Shown piece after piece: positions 9,037 to 17,215 of a stretch of DNA of 64,000 nt (its first letter is position 1; every line of letters begins with the position of its first letter). The stretch is taken from NCBI GenBank assembly GCA_030005635.1, contig JARUHP010000001.1, positions 1 through 64,000 on the forward strand, written 5' to 3'. This DNA comes from Deltaproteobacteria bacterium IMCC39146. Lineage in GTDB: Bacteria; Desulfobacterota; Desulfuromonadia; Desulfuromonadales; BM103. The notes under the pieces were generated by a model. That model made no database searches, was not told where the DNA came from, and saw nothing but the letters and a program-made list of their open reading frames with translations. A program made the position numbers and the translations under genes.

Positions 9037-9720
9037 TCACATTTCGAGCTTGCGCTGTTCTAAAAATTGCTGCCTCAACCCTTGCCAACCGGCTTGAACT
9101 TCCACCGGGGCCTGGGCTATCGCAGCCGGACCGTGCAGAGCCTGCAGGACAAGTGAGCGGCAGAATATTTTTGCATTTTCCAGGCTCGTCACATCGCCAC
9201 TGTAAATGGTCGACAGAACCAGAATATAGAGTGCGTGCAGATGGGCGATCAAGAGCAAAAGCTCACTCTCCGCAGGGAGCTCTCCGCGAAGCTGCGCCCG
9301 GCCCAGGACTTCTCCGAGCTTGTTCATGTAGCGCATGTCAAGATCGCGGCTCCTCAAGCGGGTCTTCTCGCCGGGGAAGGTCATCTCGCGGGCGAAGATG
9401 CGACCAAACTCTCGATTCTCCGTGACAAAGGTAATCTGTCCCATCATGTGAGCAACCAGCTGGTCAACCAGGGAGGCCTCTTCGTCGACCTTGCGATCCA
9501 ACGCGGCGAAAGCAAATTCGAGCTCAGCCTCGCAATAAGCCAGAAGAACCTCTTCCTTCGCCTTGAAATAGCCGTAAATTGTACTCTTACCAACACCCGC
9601 AGCGCGGGCCAGTTCATCCATACTGGTCTGTTCAAAGCCCTTTTCGGTAAAGAGTTTGACCGCCGCATCGATGATCGCCTTGCGTGTCTGCTTTTTTTTC
9701 TGTTCACGGACTCCAGACAT
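9037..9720 (-). CDS. TetR-family transcriptional repressor of the efflux operon
   Basis: About 227 residues from the ATG at 9720 (MSGVREQ...), chosen because GGAGG sits six bases upstream; the alternative ATG at 9732 has none. The N-terminal domain has the TetR helix-turn-helix, with TSMDELARAAGVGKSTIYGYF as the recognition segment at residues ~33-53. The C-terminal part is the variable ligand domain. It is the first gene of the operon and lies beside two matching palindromes flanking a sigma-70 promoter. Autorepression relieved by a pump substrate is the likely logic (inference). Confidence 0.92.
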   Translation of the reverse strand: MSGVREQKKKQTRKAIIDAAVKLFTEKGFEQTSMDELARAAGVGKSTIYGYFKAKEEVLLAYCEAELEFAFAALDRKVDEEASLVDQLVAHMMGQITFVTENREFGRIFAREMTFPGEKTRLRSRDLDMRYMNKLGEVLGRAQLRGELPAESELLLLIAHLHALYILVLSTIYSGDVTSLENAKIFCRSLVLQALHGPAAIAQAPVEVQAGWQGLRQQFLEQRKLEM

Positions 9721-9738
9721 AAGAACCTCCATTTAAAG

Positions 9739-9752
9739 TCGACTGCGGTCGA
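9739..9752. promoter_or_regulatory. TetR operator 1 (imperfect palindrome)
   Basis: TCGACTGCGGTCGA, a 14-bp palindrome with one mismatched central pair. It lies just downstream of the -10 element of the efflux promoter, over the likely start site, and shares CGAC-N4-GTCG with the palindrome at 9785-9808. Confidence 0.65.
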
Positions 9753-9753
9753 G

Positions 9754-9781
9754 ATTTTACACCTCAAAAAGGTTATGTCAA
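9754..9781 (-). promoter_or_regulatory. Sigma-70 promoter of the TetR-efflux operon
   Basis: On the minus strand TTGACA (9781-9776), a 16-bp spacer, then TAAAAT (9759-9754). The -35 is perfect and the -10 has one mismatch. The promoter lies between two related palindromes. Confidence 0.75.
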
Positions 9782-9784
9782 GAC

Positions 9785-9808
9785 AAAAGCCGACCGCGGT
9801 CGGCTTTT
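9785..9808. promoter_or_regulatory. TetR operator 2 (perfect 24-bp palindrome)
   Basis: A perfect palindrome centred on CCGACCGCGGTCGG with AAAA/TTTT flanks, abutting the -35 element. With no unpaired loop it is poorly suited to an RNA hairpin and fits a dimeric repressor site. Its centre is 51 bp from that of operator 1, about five helical turns. Confidence 0.7.
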
Positions 9809-9870
9809 TCCCGAAGACCACTTTGTCAGGCAACAAAAAGGTGAGCCTTCTGACCCAGTCTGGTTTTGGT

Positions 9871-9899
9871 TTGACATGGTTTCGGGGGTAGGGTAGAAG
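9871..9899 (+). promoter_or_regulatory. Sigma-70-like promoter of the first nucleobase ABC operon
   Basis: TTGACA, 17-bp spacer, TAGAAG, about 46 bp before the start codon at 9946. Confidence 0.5.
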
Positions 9900-9945
9900 A
9901 AACCTTGGCCCAACACTCTACCCTGACTTTTGAAAGGACATGACG

Positions 9946-11022
9946 ATGAAAAGATTTGCTTTTTTGGCTCTTGCCATACTGATGATCCTGCCCCAATTGG
10001 CGACAACAGCCGAGGCAAACGACAAGAAGATCAAAGCCGGCTTTATCTACGTCGGACCGGTCGGTGACGCCGGCTGGACCTATGCTCACGACCTGGGCCG
10101 CAAGGAGATGGAGAAACTCTCGTTTGTCGAACCGTCCACCTATATTGAATCCGTTCCTGAAGGTGCCGAATCCGCTCGCGTTATCAATGGTCTGGTGCGC
10201 AAGGGCCATAACCTGGTCTTCACCACCAGCTTCGGCTACATGGACGCGACCCTGGACGTTGCCAAACGCAACAAGGACGTGGTCTTCATGCACTGTTCAG
10301 GCTTCAAGTCAGCCGAGAACGTTGGCAACTACTTCGGTCGCATGTATGAGCCCCGCTACCTCTCCGGTATCGTTGCCGGCAAGATGACCAAGAAGAACAT
10401 CATCGGCTACGTTGCCGCCTTCCCGATCCCCGAAGTTATCCGCGGCATCAACGCTTTCACCCTCGGCGTACAGAGCGTCAACCCGGACGCACAGGTTCGC
10501 GTCGTCTGGACCCAGACCTGGTTCGACCCAGGTGTCGAGCGTGACGCCGCCGACAGCCTGCTTGATGTTGGCGCCGATGTGCTGACCATGCACCAGGACG
10601 CTCCAGCCACCCTGCAGGCGGCTGAAGCTCGCGGCGCTTACGTTATTGGCTACAATTCCGACATGCGCGAGTTCGCCCCCAACGCCTTCCTCACCGCGCC
10701 GGTCTGGAACTGGGGCCCGCTCTACTCGAAGATCGCTCAGGAAGTTAAAGATGGCACCTGGAAGACAGAATCCATCTGGTGGGGCATGAAAGAGGACCTG
10801 GTTCAGCTTGCTCCGCTTAACGACAAGGTGCCTGCCGACGTCAAAGCGCTGATCGCTGAAAAAACGGCGGCCATCAAAGCCGGCACCCTGCACCCATTCG
10901 CCGGCCCGATTAAAGACCAGGACGGCAAACTCCAGGTGGCCGCAGGCAGCACCCATAACGATGGCGAACTCCTCGGCATGAGCTACTTCGTCAAGGGCGT
11001 TCAGGGCACCATTCCCAAGTAG
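9946..11022 (+). CDS. BMP-family (PnrA/Med-like) nucleobase/nucleoside-binding protein
   Basis: A 358-residue periplasmic binding protein of the basic membrane protein family, which delivers purine or pyrimidine nucleosides or bases to ABC importers. The ATG at 9946 is used, because AAAGGA lies eight bases upstream and the more 5' ATG at 9940 is too close to it. Signal peptide of about 23 residues ending near TTAEA, without a lipobox. Family landmarks include GPVGDAGWTYAHD near residue 29 and GRMYEPRYLSGIVAGKMTK. It heads an operon with one double ATPase, two permeases and a phosphoribosyltransferase, which argues for purine uptake. Confidence 0.88.
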   Translation: MKRFAFLALAILMILPQLATTAEANDKKIKAGFIYVGPVGDAGWTYAHDLGRKEMEKLSFVEPSTYIESVPEGAESARVINGLVRKGHNLVFTTSFGYMDATLDVAKRNKDVVFMHCSGFKSAENVGNYFGRMYEPRYLSGIVAGKMTKKNIIGYVAAFPIPEVIRGINAFTLGVQSVNPDAQVRVVWTQTWFDPGVERDAADSLLDVGADVLTMHQDAPATLQAAEARGAYVIGYNSDMREFAPNAFLTAPVWNWGPLYSKIAQEVKDGTWKTESIWWGMKEDLVQLAPLNDKVPADVKALIAEKTAAIKAGTLHPFAGPIKDQDGKLQVAAGSTHNDGELLGMSYFVKGVQGTIPK

Positions 11023-11029
11023 TTTCTGT

Positions 11030-11146
11030 CTGGGAACCGCCCTTTTCCGCAACCTCGGCGTCAATCTGCACATTTGATTGTGCGGCGTAAAGCACTACGC
11101 CTCTGCTCAAACGCTTGATTTCCTTGACCTTGCGAAAAACTGCTGG
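11030..11146 (+). repeat. Dispersed ~117-bp intergenic element, copy A
   Basis: Starts 8 bases after the stop codon of the binding-protein gene. It aligns with the minus-strand sequence at 54005-54120 after nifK, including a 57-base ungapped core with 44 identities by hand count (starting CCGCAACCTCGGCGTCA here) and shared CTACGCCTC, TTCCTTGACCT and CGAAAAA. See the separate finding. Confidence 0.7.
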
Positions 11147-11188
11147 TTTCCAAACCAGAAACTTAAGCAAATCAACCTCTTTATGAAC

Positions 11189-11228
11189 AGGGGCACGTAC
11201 CGAAAACTTTGGTCTGTGCCTCTTTTTA
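11189..11228 (+). terminator. Hairpin with T-run between binding protein and ATPase genes
   Basis: AGGGGCAC...ACC pairs with GGT..GTGCCTCT, then TTTTTATT. It sits inside the operon, so it probably reduces read-through and gives more binding protein than transporter. Confidence 0.6.
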
Positions 11229-11311
11229 TTTAGACAAAACCCCTTTACCTCAAAGGTTCTAAACTATAATAATGGTTCTCTTTGCGTCTTTGCGTTAAAC
11301 CTATTGGTGTT

Positions 11312-12820
11312 ATGAGCAATCTTCTGCAGATCCAGAATATCCGCAAGACTTTTCCTGGCGTCGTCGCCTTGGACGACATCTCTCTGTCTATTGCTCCGGG
11401 TGAAATCCACACACTGCTTGGCGAGAACGGCGCGGGCAAAAGTACCCTGATGAATGTCCTGACAGGGCTTTACCGCCCGGATCGGGGTGAGATTCTGTTT
11501 GACGGCGCACCGATTCATTTCAACAGCCCGCGGGATTCCCTGGCCGTGGGCATCGGCATGGTTCACCAGCACTTCATGCTGGTGCCTGCCCATACGGTTT
11601 TTGAGAACATCCTCCTGGCACTGGACGGTGTTCCCCTGCTCTTCTCGAAAAAAAAATATAAACAGCAGGTGCAAACAATCCTCGACGACCTTGAGCTTGA
11701 CCTCGACCTGGATGACCCGGTCTGGAAGCTGTCGATCGGCGCCCAGCAGTGGATCGAGCTGATCAAGCTGCTGGCCCGCGACTGCCGCCTGCTGATTCTG
11801 GACGAGCCGACAGCCGTTCTGACGCCCCAGGAAAGCGCACGTCTTTTTGAGGTTTTGACCCGCCTCCGTGACCGGGGCAAGAGCATCCTTTTTATCTCCC
11901 ACAAGATGCGCGAGGTAATGGAGCTTTCCGATCGTGTCACCGTGCTCAAGAAGGGCTGCAGCCTGGTCACGTTAAAGCGCGGGGAGTACGACGAGAACCG
12001 CCTGGCTTCTTTGATGATCGGCGAAGACCAGATCCCCATGTGGATCAAGCCCGCCTGTAAACGCGACCAGTTGGCCCTTGAGATCAAGAACCTTTCGGTT
12101 CGCAATACCCGTGGCCGGGCGGATCTCGACAATTTCAACATGAAGCTCTACAGAGGCCAGATCCTTGGTGTGGCCGGAGTCGCAGGCAACGGCCAGAAGC
12201 CTCTGGCCGAAGTCCTCACTGGCCTTAAAGAAGCGACCAGCGGCCGGATACTGGCTGGCGATAAAGACATCACCAACAGCACGGCAAGAAGTTCCTATAT
12301 CGCCGGCATCGCCCATATCCCGGAAGACCGCAAAAGTATCGGCATTGCTCCCGACATGACCGTCGGTGACAACTTGATCATGAAGAACTTCAACTCCAAA
12401 CTGTTTCGTCGCTGGATTTTCCAGGATCGCGCCGCCATCCGAAAAAACGCCACCGCAAAGATCGACCAGTTTGCCATCAAGGCCGGCCCCGACGGCAACC
12501 CGGTTCGCTACCTCTCCGGTGGCAACATTCAAAAAGTCATCATCGCCCGCGAGTTATCGGAAAAGCCAGCCGTTCTGGTCGCCCTCTACCCGACCCGCGG
12601 CCTCGATATCGGCAGTGCAGAGTATGTTCACAAAGTCATCATCGACGGCGCCAACCAGGGCATGAGCACAATTCTGATTTCGGAAGATCTCGACGAACTA
12701 CTCAAACTTTCCGATGAGATTGTGGTGATGTTTCGTGGTCGCCTGGTCGGCTGCGTCGACCCGCAGGAGACCACCCGCGAGGAGATCGGCTTGTTGATGA
12801 GTGGCGAGGTACAGACATGA
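11312..12820 (+). CDS. Nucleobase/nucleoside ABC importer ATPase (double NBD)
   Basis: Two nucleotide-binding domains in one chain, as in sugar and nucleoside importers. NBD1 is canonical: GENGAGKST near residue 35, signature-like LSIGAQQ, Walker B LLILDEPTAVLTP. NBD2 has a degenerate P-loop (GVAGNGQKPLAEVL) but a good signature (YLSGGNIQK), and its Walker B reads LVALYPTRGLD, with Tyr where this family usually has Gln; such asymmetry is usual here. The start MSNLLQIQNIRK (11312) is preferred over the in-frame ATG at 11282 because it begins at the domain edge; neither has a strong ribosome binding site. It overlaps the next gene by four bases. Confidence 0.9.
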   Translation: MSNLLQIQNIRKTFPGVVALDDISLSIAPGEIHTLLGENGAGKSTLMNVLTGLYRPDRGEILFDGAPIHFNSPRDSLAVGIGMVHQHFMLVPAHTVFENILLALDGVPLLFSKKKYKQQVQTILDDLELDLDLDDPVWKLSIGAQQWIELIKLLARDCRLLILDEPTAVLTPQESARLFEVLTRLRDRGKSILFISHKMREVMELSDRVTVLKKGCSLVTLKRGEYDENRLASLMIGEDQIPMWIKPACKRDQLALEIKNLSVRNTRGRADLDNFNMKLYRGQILGVAGVAGNGQKPLAEVLTGLKEATSGRILAGDKDITNSTARSSYIAGIAHIPEDRKSIGIAPDMTVGDNLIMKNFNSKLFRRWIFQDRAAIRKNATAKIDQFAIKAGPDGNPVRYLSGGNIQKVIIARELSEKPAVLVALYPTRGLDIGSAEYVHKVIIDGANQGMSTILISEDLDELLKLSDEIVVMFRGRLVGCVDPQETTREEIGLLMSGEVQT

Positions 12821-13887
12821 AGTTGATCACGGAAAAACGTGAACTCTCCTCACAGCTGTTCAGGTTCATCGCACCGATCATCTCAGTGTTGGTGGCTCTG
12901 TTCGTCGCCGGCTTCCTGCTCCAGGCCGCAGGCGTTAACCCGGCGCAGGCTTATTTTGAAATCCTCCAGGAGGCCTTAGGTTCCACCTACGGCCTCTCCG
13001 AAACCCTGGTCAAAACAACACCGCTGATCTTCGCCAGCCTCGGCGTCTCGCTGGCGTTCCGTATGCAGATTTGGAATATCGGTGCCGAAGGCCAAATCTA
13101 CATGGGGGCCTGTGGTGCCAGTGGAGTCGCACTCTTCTCCGGCATTGAGAGTCACCCCGTGATGATCACAGCCATGTTCTTGGCCGCGTTCCTCTGCGGC
13201 GGACTATGGGCTGGAGTTGCGGGAATTTTGCGGGCCCGCTGGCGGGTCAACGAAGTCATCGTCACGCTGTTGATGAACTACATCGCTATTCTCGGTGTCG
13301 ACTATCTGATTTACGGGCCATGGAAAGACCCCAAGGGCTACAACTTTCCGCTGACGGCGCAGTTCAGCGACGCGGCCCGACTGACTGAATATTTCGACAC
13401 CCGCTTCCACAGCGGTTTCTTTCTGGCGCTGTTTTGTGCCCTGGTGCTGTACCTCTTCATGGAACGCACGGTCTGGGGTTATGAGATCAAGGTCATAGGC
13501 AGCAACCCTAAGGCCGCACGCTACGCTGGCATGCGAACCGGTTTAGCAATCTTCGCGGTGCTCTTCTTAAGTGGCGCCATTGCCGGCATCGCCGGCTTTG
13601 GAGAAGTTGCCGGCTTGCAGCACCGCCTGCAGCACGGCATCTCCCCCGGCTACGGTTACACCGCGATCATCATCGCCTGGTTGGCCAAACGCAGTGCTTT
13701 GGGTGTTGTCATCGTCTCTTTCCTGATGGGTGTCCTTTTGGTCGGCGGCGACAGCCTGCAGCTCACCTGGCAGTTGCCGGTGGCTTTTGTTTATGCGTTC
13801 CAGGGGCTGATCCTCTTTTTCCTGCTGGCCTCCGACTTTTTCATTCATAACCGACTGAAGCTGGTCAAGGGAGATCACCATGCTTGA
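12817..13887 (+). CDS. Nucleobase/nucleoside ABC importer permease 1
   Basis: A 356-residue integral membrane protein of the BPD_transp_2 type with about nine hydrophobic segments. It has the cytoplasmic coupling region EIKVIGSNPKAARYAGM near residue 223 and WNIGAEGQIYMGACGA near residue 87, both typical of the longer permease of BMP-type importers. It overlaps the ATPase gene by 4 bp and the next permease by 8 bp, so the three are translationally coupled. Confidence 0.88.
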   Translation: MKLITEKRELSSQLFRFIAPIISVLVALFVAGFLLQAAGVNPAQAYFEILQEALGSTYGLSETLVKTTPLIFASLGVSLAFRMQIWNIGAEGQIYMGACGASGVALFSGIESHPVMITAMFLAAFLCGGLWAGVAGILRARWRVNEVIVTLLMNYIAILGVDYLIYGPWKDPKGYNFPLTAQFSDAARLTEYFDTRFHSGFFLALFCALVLYLFMERTVWGYEIKVIGSNPKAARYAGMRTGLAIFAVLFLSGAIAGIAGFGEVAGLQHRLQHGISPGYGYTAIIIAWLAKRSALGVVIVSFLMGVLLVGGDSLQLTWQLPVAFVYAFQGLILFFLLASDFFIHNRLKLVKGDHHA

Positions 13888-14800
13888 GATCCTGCTTGAT
13901 GCAACAGTCAGGGCCGGCACCCCGATCCTTTTCGCCACCCTTGGCGCGATCATCAACGAACGGGCAGGCATTATCAATCTCGGCATCGAAGGTCTGATGT
14001 TAATCGGAGCCCTGGCTGGTTTCGCGGGCACCCAGGCCAGCGGTTCATTACTGGTCGGCGTTCTGGCTGCATTTGCTGCGGCGATGATTGCCGGCAGCAT
14101 CCACGCCTTCATCACCGTGCAATTACGCGGCAACCAGATCGTCAGCGGCCTGGCTCTCACCATGTTCGGCATTGGCATCACCGCTCTGTTCGGTCGCGGC
14201 ATGGTCGGCTTGACCATCAAAGGCTTTGAACGGGTTGCCATCCCCGGTTTGAGCCAGCTGCCGATTATTGGCAAACCCTTCTTCAACCAGGACCTGCTGA
14301 TCTATTTCAGCTTCCTGCTCGTATTTGGCATTGCCTTCTTTTTCGCCCGCACCCGTTGGGGACTGGCATTGAGAACAGTCGGTGAAAACCCGGCGGCGGC
14401 TGACACCTGCGGCGTACCGGTTCTCTTGTTCCGTTTCCTCGCCGTCACTATTGGTTCCGGAATTGTTGGCATCGGCGGCGCTTACTTAAGTCTCGCCACC
14501 ACGCCGATGTGGATTGAGAACATGACCGCCGGACGTGGCTGGATTGCTGTAGCGCTGGTCATCTTCGCCTCCTGGTCGAGCTACCGGGCGCTGGCCGGAG
14601 CCTACCTGTTCGGCGGCATCACCGCCATGCAGCTGCGCTTCCAGGCCATGGGTACAACCATGAGTGTACATATGCTGCAGATGCTGCCCTACTTCTTCAC
14701 CATTCTGGTGCTGGTTATCTCCACCATCCGCTTGCAAAAAGGTGCTTCTCAGCAGCCCGAAGGTCTCGGCCAGGCCTACGATCGCGAGGACCGTAAATGA
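13880..14800 (+). CDS. Nucleobase/nucleoside ABC importer permease 2
   Basis: A 306-residue partner permease with the family motifs INERAGIINLGIEGLMLIG near residue 26 and LRTVGENPAAADTCGV near residue 163. It heterodimerises with permease 1. The stop overlaps the start of the phosphoribosyltransferase gene. Confidence 0.88.
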   Translation: MLEILLDATVRAGTPILFATLGAIINERAGIINLGIEGLMLIGALAGFAGTQASGSLLVGVLAAFAAAMIAGSIHAFITVQLRGNQIVSGLALTMFGIGITALFGRGMVGLTIKGFERVAIPGLSQLPIIGKPFFNQDLLIYFSFLLVFGIAFFFARTRWGLALRTVGENPAAADTCGVPVLLFRFLAVTIGSGIVGIGGAYLSLATTPMWIENMTAGRGWIAVALVIFASWSSYRALAGAYLFGGITAMQLRFQAMGTTMSVHMLQMLPYFFTILVLVISTIRLQKGASQQPEGLGQAYDREDRK

Positions 14801-15324
14801 ATCAGGTCGCCCAGGAACTTTTGCAACGTATCAGACAGGAAGGATCAATCAACGGTCAGGTCATCAAGGTCGATCGCTTTCTCAATCATATGGTTGATCC
14901 GCTGCTAATGAATCGCATCGGCGCTGAACTCGCCAGCCGCCTTACCGAGTGCCCTATCGACAAGATCATCACCGCTGAAAGCAGCGGCATCATGATCGCT
15001 CAGGCCATGGCGACTCACCTCGGCATCCCTTTCATTTACGCCAAAAAGAAACGGCCACTGACCATGACCGGTTTCTTCGCCGCGTCGAGTTACTCTTTTA
15101 CCAAAGAAGAATCCACCACTCTTTATGTTTCGAATGAAGTCCTCTTGCCCGGTGATCGCGTTTTGCTTGCCGATGACTTCTTCGCCATCGGTTCCACCTA
15201 CAAGGCGATTGAGCAGATCGTTGAGCAGGCCGAAGCGAGACTGGTCGGCGCTGCCGTGATTATCAATAAATCGGAACGGCGCGATATCGAATCGATTCTG
15301 ACCCTCGCAGACTTAACAGACTAG
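14797..15324 (+). CDS. xpt: Xanthine phosphoribosyltransferase-like enzyme
   Basis: A 175-residue type I phosphoribosyltransferase closely resembling Bacillus Xpt: VDRFLNHMVDPLLMNRIG near the N-terminus, TAESSGIM, and the PRPP-binding loop VLLADDFFAIGSTYKAI near residue 122. It would convert an imported purine base (xanthine, possibly guanine or adenine) plus PRPP to the nucleotide. It lacks the last ~15 residues of Bacillus Xpt. Direct coupling to the importer (4-bp overlap) suggests uptake and trapping in one operon. Substrate choice is by homology only. Confidence 0.82.
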   Translation: MNQVAQELLQRIRQEGSINGQVIKVDRFLNHMVDPLLMNRIGAELASRLTECPIDKIITAESSGIMIAQAMATHLGIPFIYAKKKRPLTMTGFFAASSYSFTKEESTTLYVSNEVLLPGDRVLLADDFFAIGSTYKAIEQIVEQAEARLVGAAVIINKSERRDIESILTLADLTD

Positions 15325-15351
15325 GGACTGTCCACAAGTGGGGACTGTCCC
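15323..15351. repeat. GGGGACTGTCC hairpin repeat, copy 2
   Basis: GGGACTGTCC ACAAGTG GGGACTGTCC, the same hairpin architecture as at 3285-3313. It directly follows the xpt stop codon. Confidence 0.7.
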
Positions 15352-15374
15352 GTTATCGAAAGAAAGACACCACC

Positions 15375-15824
15375 ATGTCATCAACAACGCTTTTCATTTT
15401 AATGGCGATTCTGGCCGGCATCTCTGTTCCAACCCAGGCCGGCATCAACGCACAGCTGGGCCTCTGGACGAAATCTCCGGTCCTTGCGTCAACTATTTCC
15501 TTCGCGGTTGGCACGCTGACTTTGGTTACCTATTCACTGGCGACCCGCATCCCTCTGCCGATGCTGGCTTCAGCCGGAGGTCACCCCTGGTGGATCTGGT
15601 TCGGCGGCATGCTGGGCGCCTTTTTCGTCACGGCAACGATCATTCTGGTTCCCAAACTCGGCGCGACCGCCATGGTCGCCTTGATCCTGGCGGGGCAGAT
15701 GTTCGCCTCGCTGCTCCTCGACCACTTTGGCGTCCTCGGCTATCCAATCCATCCGATCAATCTTGGCCGCGTTGCCGGCGTGCTGATGCTCTGCGGCGGG
15801 GTCTGGTTGATAAAGGTGTACTAG
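15375..15824 (+). CDS. Small DMT-superfamily membrane protein (YdcZ/DUF606-like)
   Basis: A 149-residue protein with four or five hydrophobic helices and the YdcZ-like pattern: AGISVPTQAGINAQLG near residue 15, WWIWFGGMLGAFFVT near residue 71, LVALILAGQMFASLLLDHFG near residue 101. These are half-size relatives of ten-helix drug/metabolite transporters. It is the last gene of the purine operon, before a strong terminator, so it may export or import a related metabolite. An overlapping ORF at 15338-15844 in another frame is not coding-like. Confidence 0.78.
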   Translation: MSSTTLFILMAILAGISVPTQAGINAQLGLWTKSPVLASTISFAVGTLTLVTYSLATRIPLPMLASAGGHPWWIWFGGMLGAFFVTATIILVPKLGATAMVALILAGQMFASLLLDHFGVLGYPIHPINLGRVAGVLMLCGGVWLIKVY

Positions 15825-15845
15825 CCGCACTACGGATAAAATAGC

Positions 15846-15880
15846 AAAGCCCAACAATCCTATGATTGTTGGGCTTTTTT
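15846..15880. terminator. Bidirectional terminator between convergent operons
   Basis: AAAGCCCAACAATC pairs perfectly with GATTGTTGGGCTTT around CTAT, with a T-run on both strands. It separates the plus-strand purine operon from the minus-strand codA operon. Confidence 0.85.
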
Positions 15881-15908
15881 AGTGTAGAGCAACAGAGTTG
15901 ATTTTTTT

Positions 15909-17180
15909 CTAAGTGAAGTCGACGTCCACCACTTTATCATCAAAGTAGACATGACTTTTAACCTCCGGCGTTTCAGCAATCACCTTTCCTGCACGAACAA
16001 CCTTTAAGCGTGGTGCCTTCACTCGCAAAGCCTGCACCGGGTCGCTTGCCTGCAGAACAACCATATCCGCCCGGCATCCCGGTTCCAAACCGTAGCCTTC
16101 CAGCTGCATAATTTTTGCGGGATTGTAGGTGACCGCGTTGAAGAGCGACTCCATCTCCTGCCTGCCGCTCATGTGCAAGGCATGTATCCCCATATGCGCG
16201 ACCTCGAGCATGTCATGCGTACCGAGAGGATACCAGGGATCGAGAACATCATCGTGACCGAGGGCGACGTTGATCCCCGCAGCCATAAGTTCCTTCACCC
16301 GCGTCAACCCGCGCCGCTTCGGGTAGGTGTCATGACGCCCCTGCAGCAGAAGATTAACCAGCGGATTACAGATTATATTCAGCTCGGCTTCTGCCATTAA
16401 CGGCAAAAGTTTGCTGACATAGTAGTTGTCCATGGAATGCATGGAGGTCAGGTGAGAGCCAGCGACGCGACCCTTTAGCCCTGTCCGAACCGTTTCAGCC
16501 ACAAGCGCCTCGACATGCCGGGAATGTGGATCGTCCGATTCATCACAATGGATATCCATCAGCAGGCCACGCTTCGAGGCCAGCTCGCAGAGCTGGCGAA
16601 GAGATTCGGCACCATCGGCCATGGTTCGTTCAAAATGAGGGATACCGCCGACGACGTCCACACCCATAGCCAGTGCTCTGGCCATGTTTTCTCTGGCCTT
16701 GGGGTCACGCAGGTAACCATCCTGGGGGAAAGCCACCAGCTGCAGATCGACGTAGGGACGCATCTGCTCACGAACCTCAAGTAATGCCTGCACAGCGGTC
16801 AGCTCGGGATCACAGATATCAACATGGCTGCGGATCGCCAACACACCCCGGGCGATCGACCAGTTCATCAGCTTGAGAGCCCGCTCCTTAACCTTCTCCA
16901 CGGTTTGCTCCGGCTTGAGCTCTCCCCAGAGGGTGATCCCTTCAAGCAAGGTGCCGCTTTCATTCTGCCGGGACTGCCCCAGCATTGAGAGGGTCGCATC
17001 CATGTGAAAGTGGCTATCGACAAAGGGTGGTGTAACCAGACGGCCGGTCGCATCAATCTCCCGCTGTGCTTCGCCTTCAATGCGTAGCGCAACAGCGACA
17101 ATTTTACCCTGCTGGCAGGCGATATCCTGGGGAAGTTGCTTGCCAACGATATTGGCCTGACGAACAATCAGATCGAACAT
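15909..17180 (-). CDS. codA: Cytosine deaminase
   Basis: A 423-residue amidohydrolase closely following E. coli CodA along its length: PPFVDSHFHMDATLS near residue 51 (first metal His pair), GTLLEGI.W, FPQDGYL, DVVGGIPHFE, DIHCDESDD (catalytic and metal ligands) near residue 209, GSHLTSMHS, GRHDTYPKRRG and GHDDVLDPWYPLGT. It deaminates cytosine to uracil. It is the last gene of a minus-strand operon with a BMP-type importer, suggesting cytosine (or related base) salvage. AAAGGAG precedes the ATG. Confidence 0.92.
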   Translation of the reverse strand: MFDLIVRQANIVGKQLPQDIACQQGKIVAVALRIEGEAQREIDATGRLVTPPFVDSHFHMDATLSMLGQSRQNESGTLLEGITLWGELKPEQTVEKVKERALKLMNWSIARGVLAIRSHVDICDPELTAVQALLEVREQMRPYVDLQLVAFPQDGYLRDPKARENMARALAMGVDVVGGIPHFERTMADGAESLRQLCELASKRGLLMDIHCDESDDPHSRHVEALVAETVRTGLKGRVAGSHLTSMHSMDNYYVSKLLPLMAEAELNIICNPLVNLLLQGRHDTYPKRRGLTRVKELMAAGINVALGHDDVLDPWYPLGTHDMLEVAHMGIHALHMSGRQEMESLFNAVTYNPAKIMQLEGYGLEPGCRADMVVLQASDPVQALRVKAPRLKVVRAGKVIAETPEVKSHVYFDDKVVDVDFT

Positions 17181-17215
17181 GAAATTTCTCCTTTATCCTG
17201 TATGCGGACTCAGGG

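Noticed and set aside
10309-11073. 254-codon minus-strand ORF opposite the binding-protein gene
   Set aside because: Shadow of a well-supported BMP-family gene in GC-biased sequence.
13567-14286. 239-codon minus-strand ORF opposite the ABC permeases
   Set aside because: Spans the junction of two clear permease genes on the other strand and has no recognisable domain.
15338-15844. 168-codon ORF overlapping the YdcZ-like gene
   Set aside because: Out of frame with a protein that has a clear membrane pattern and family motifs.
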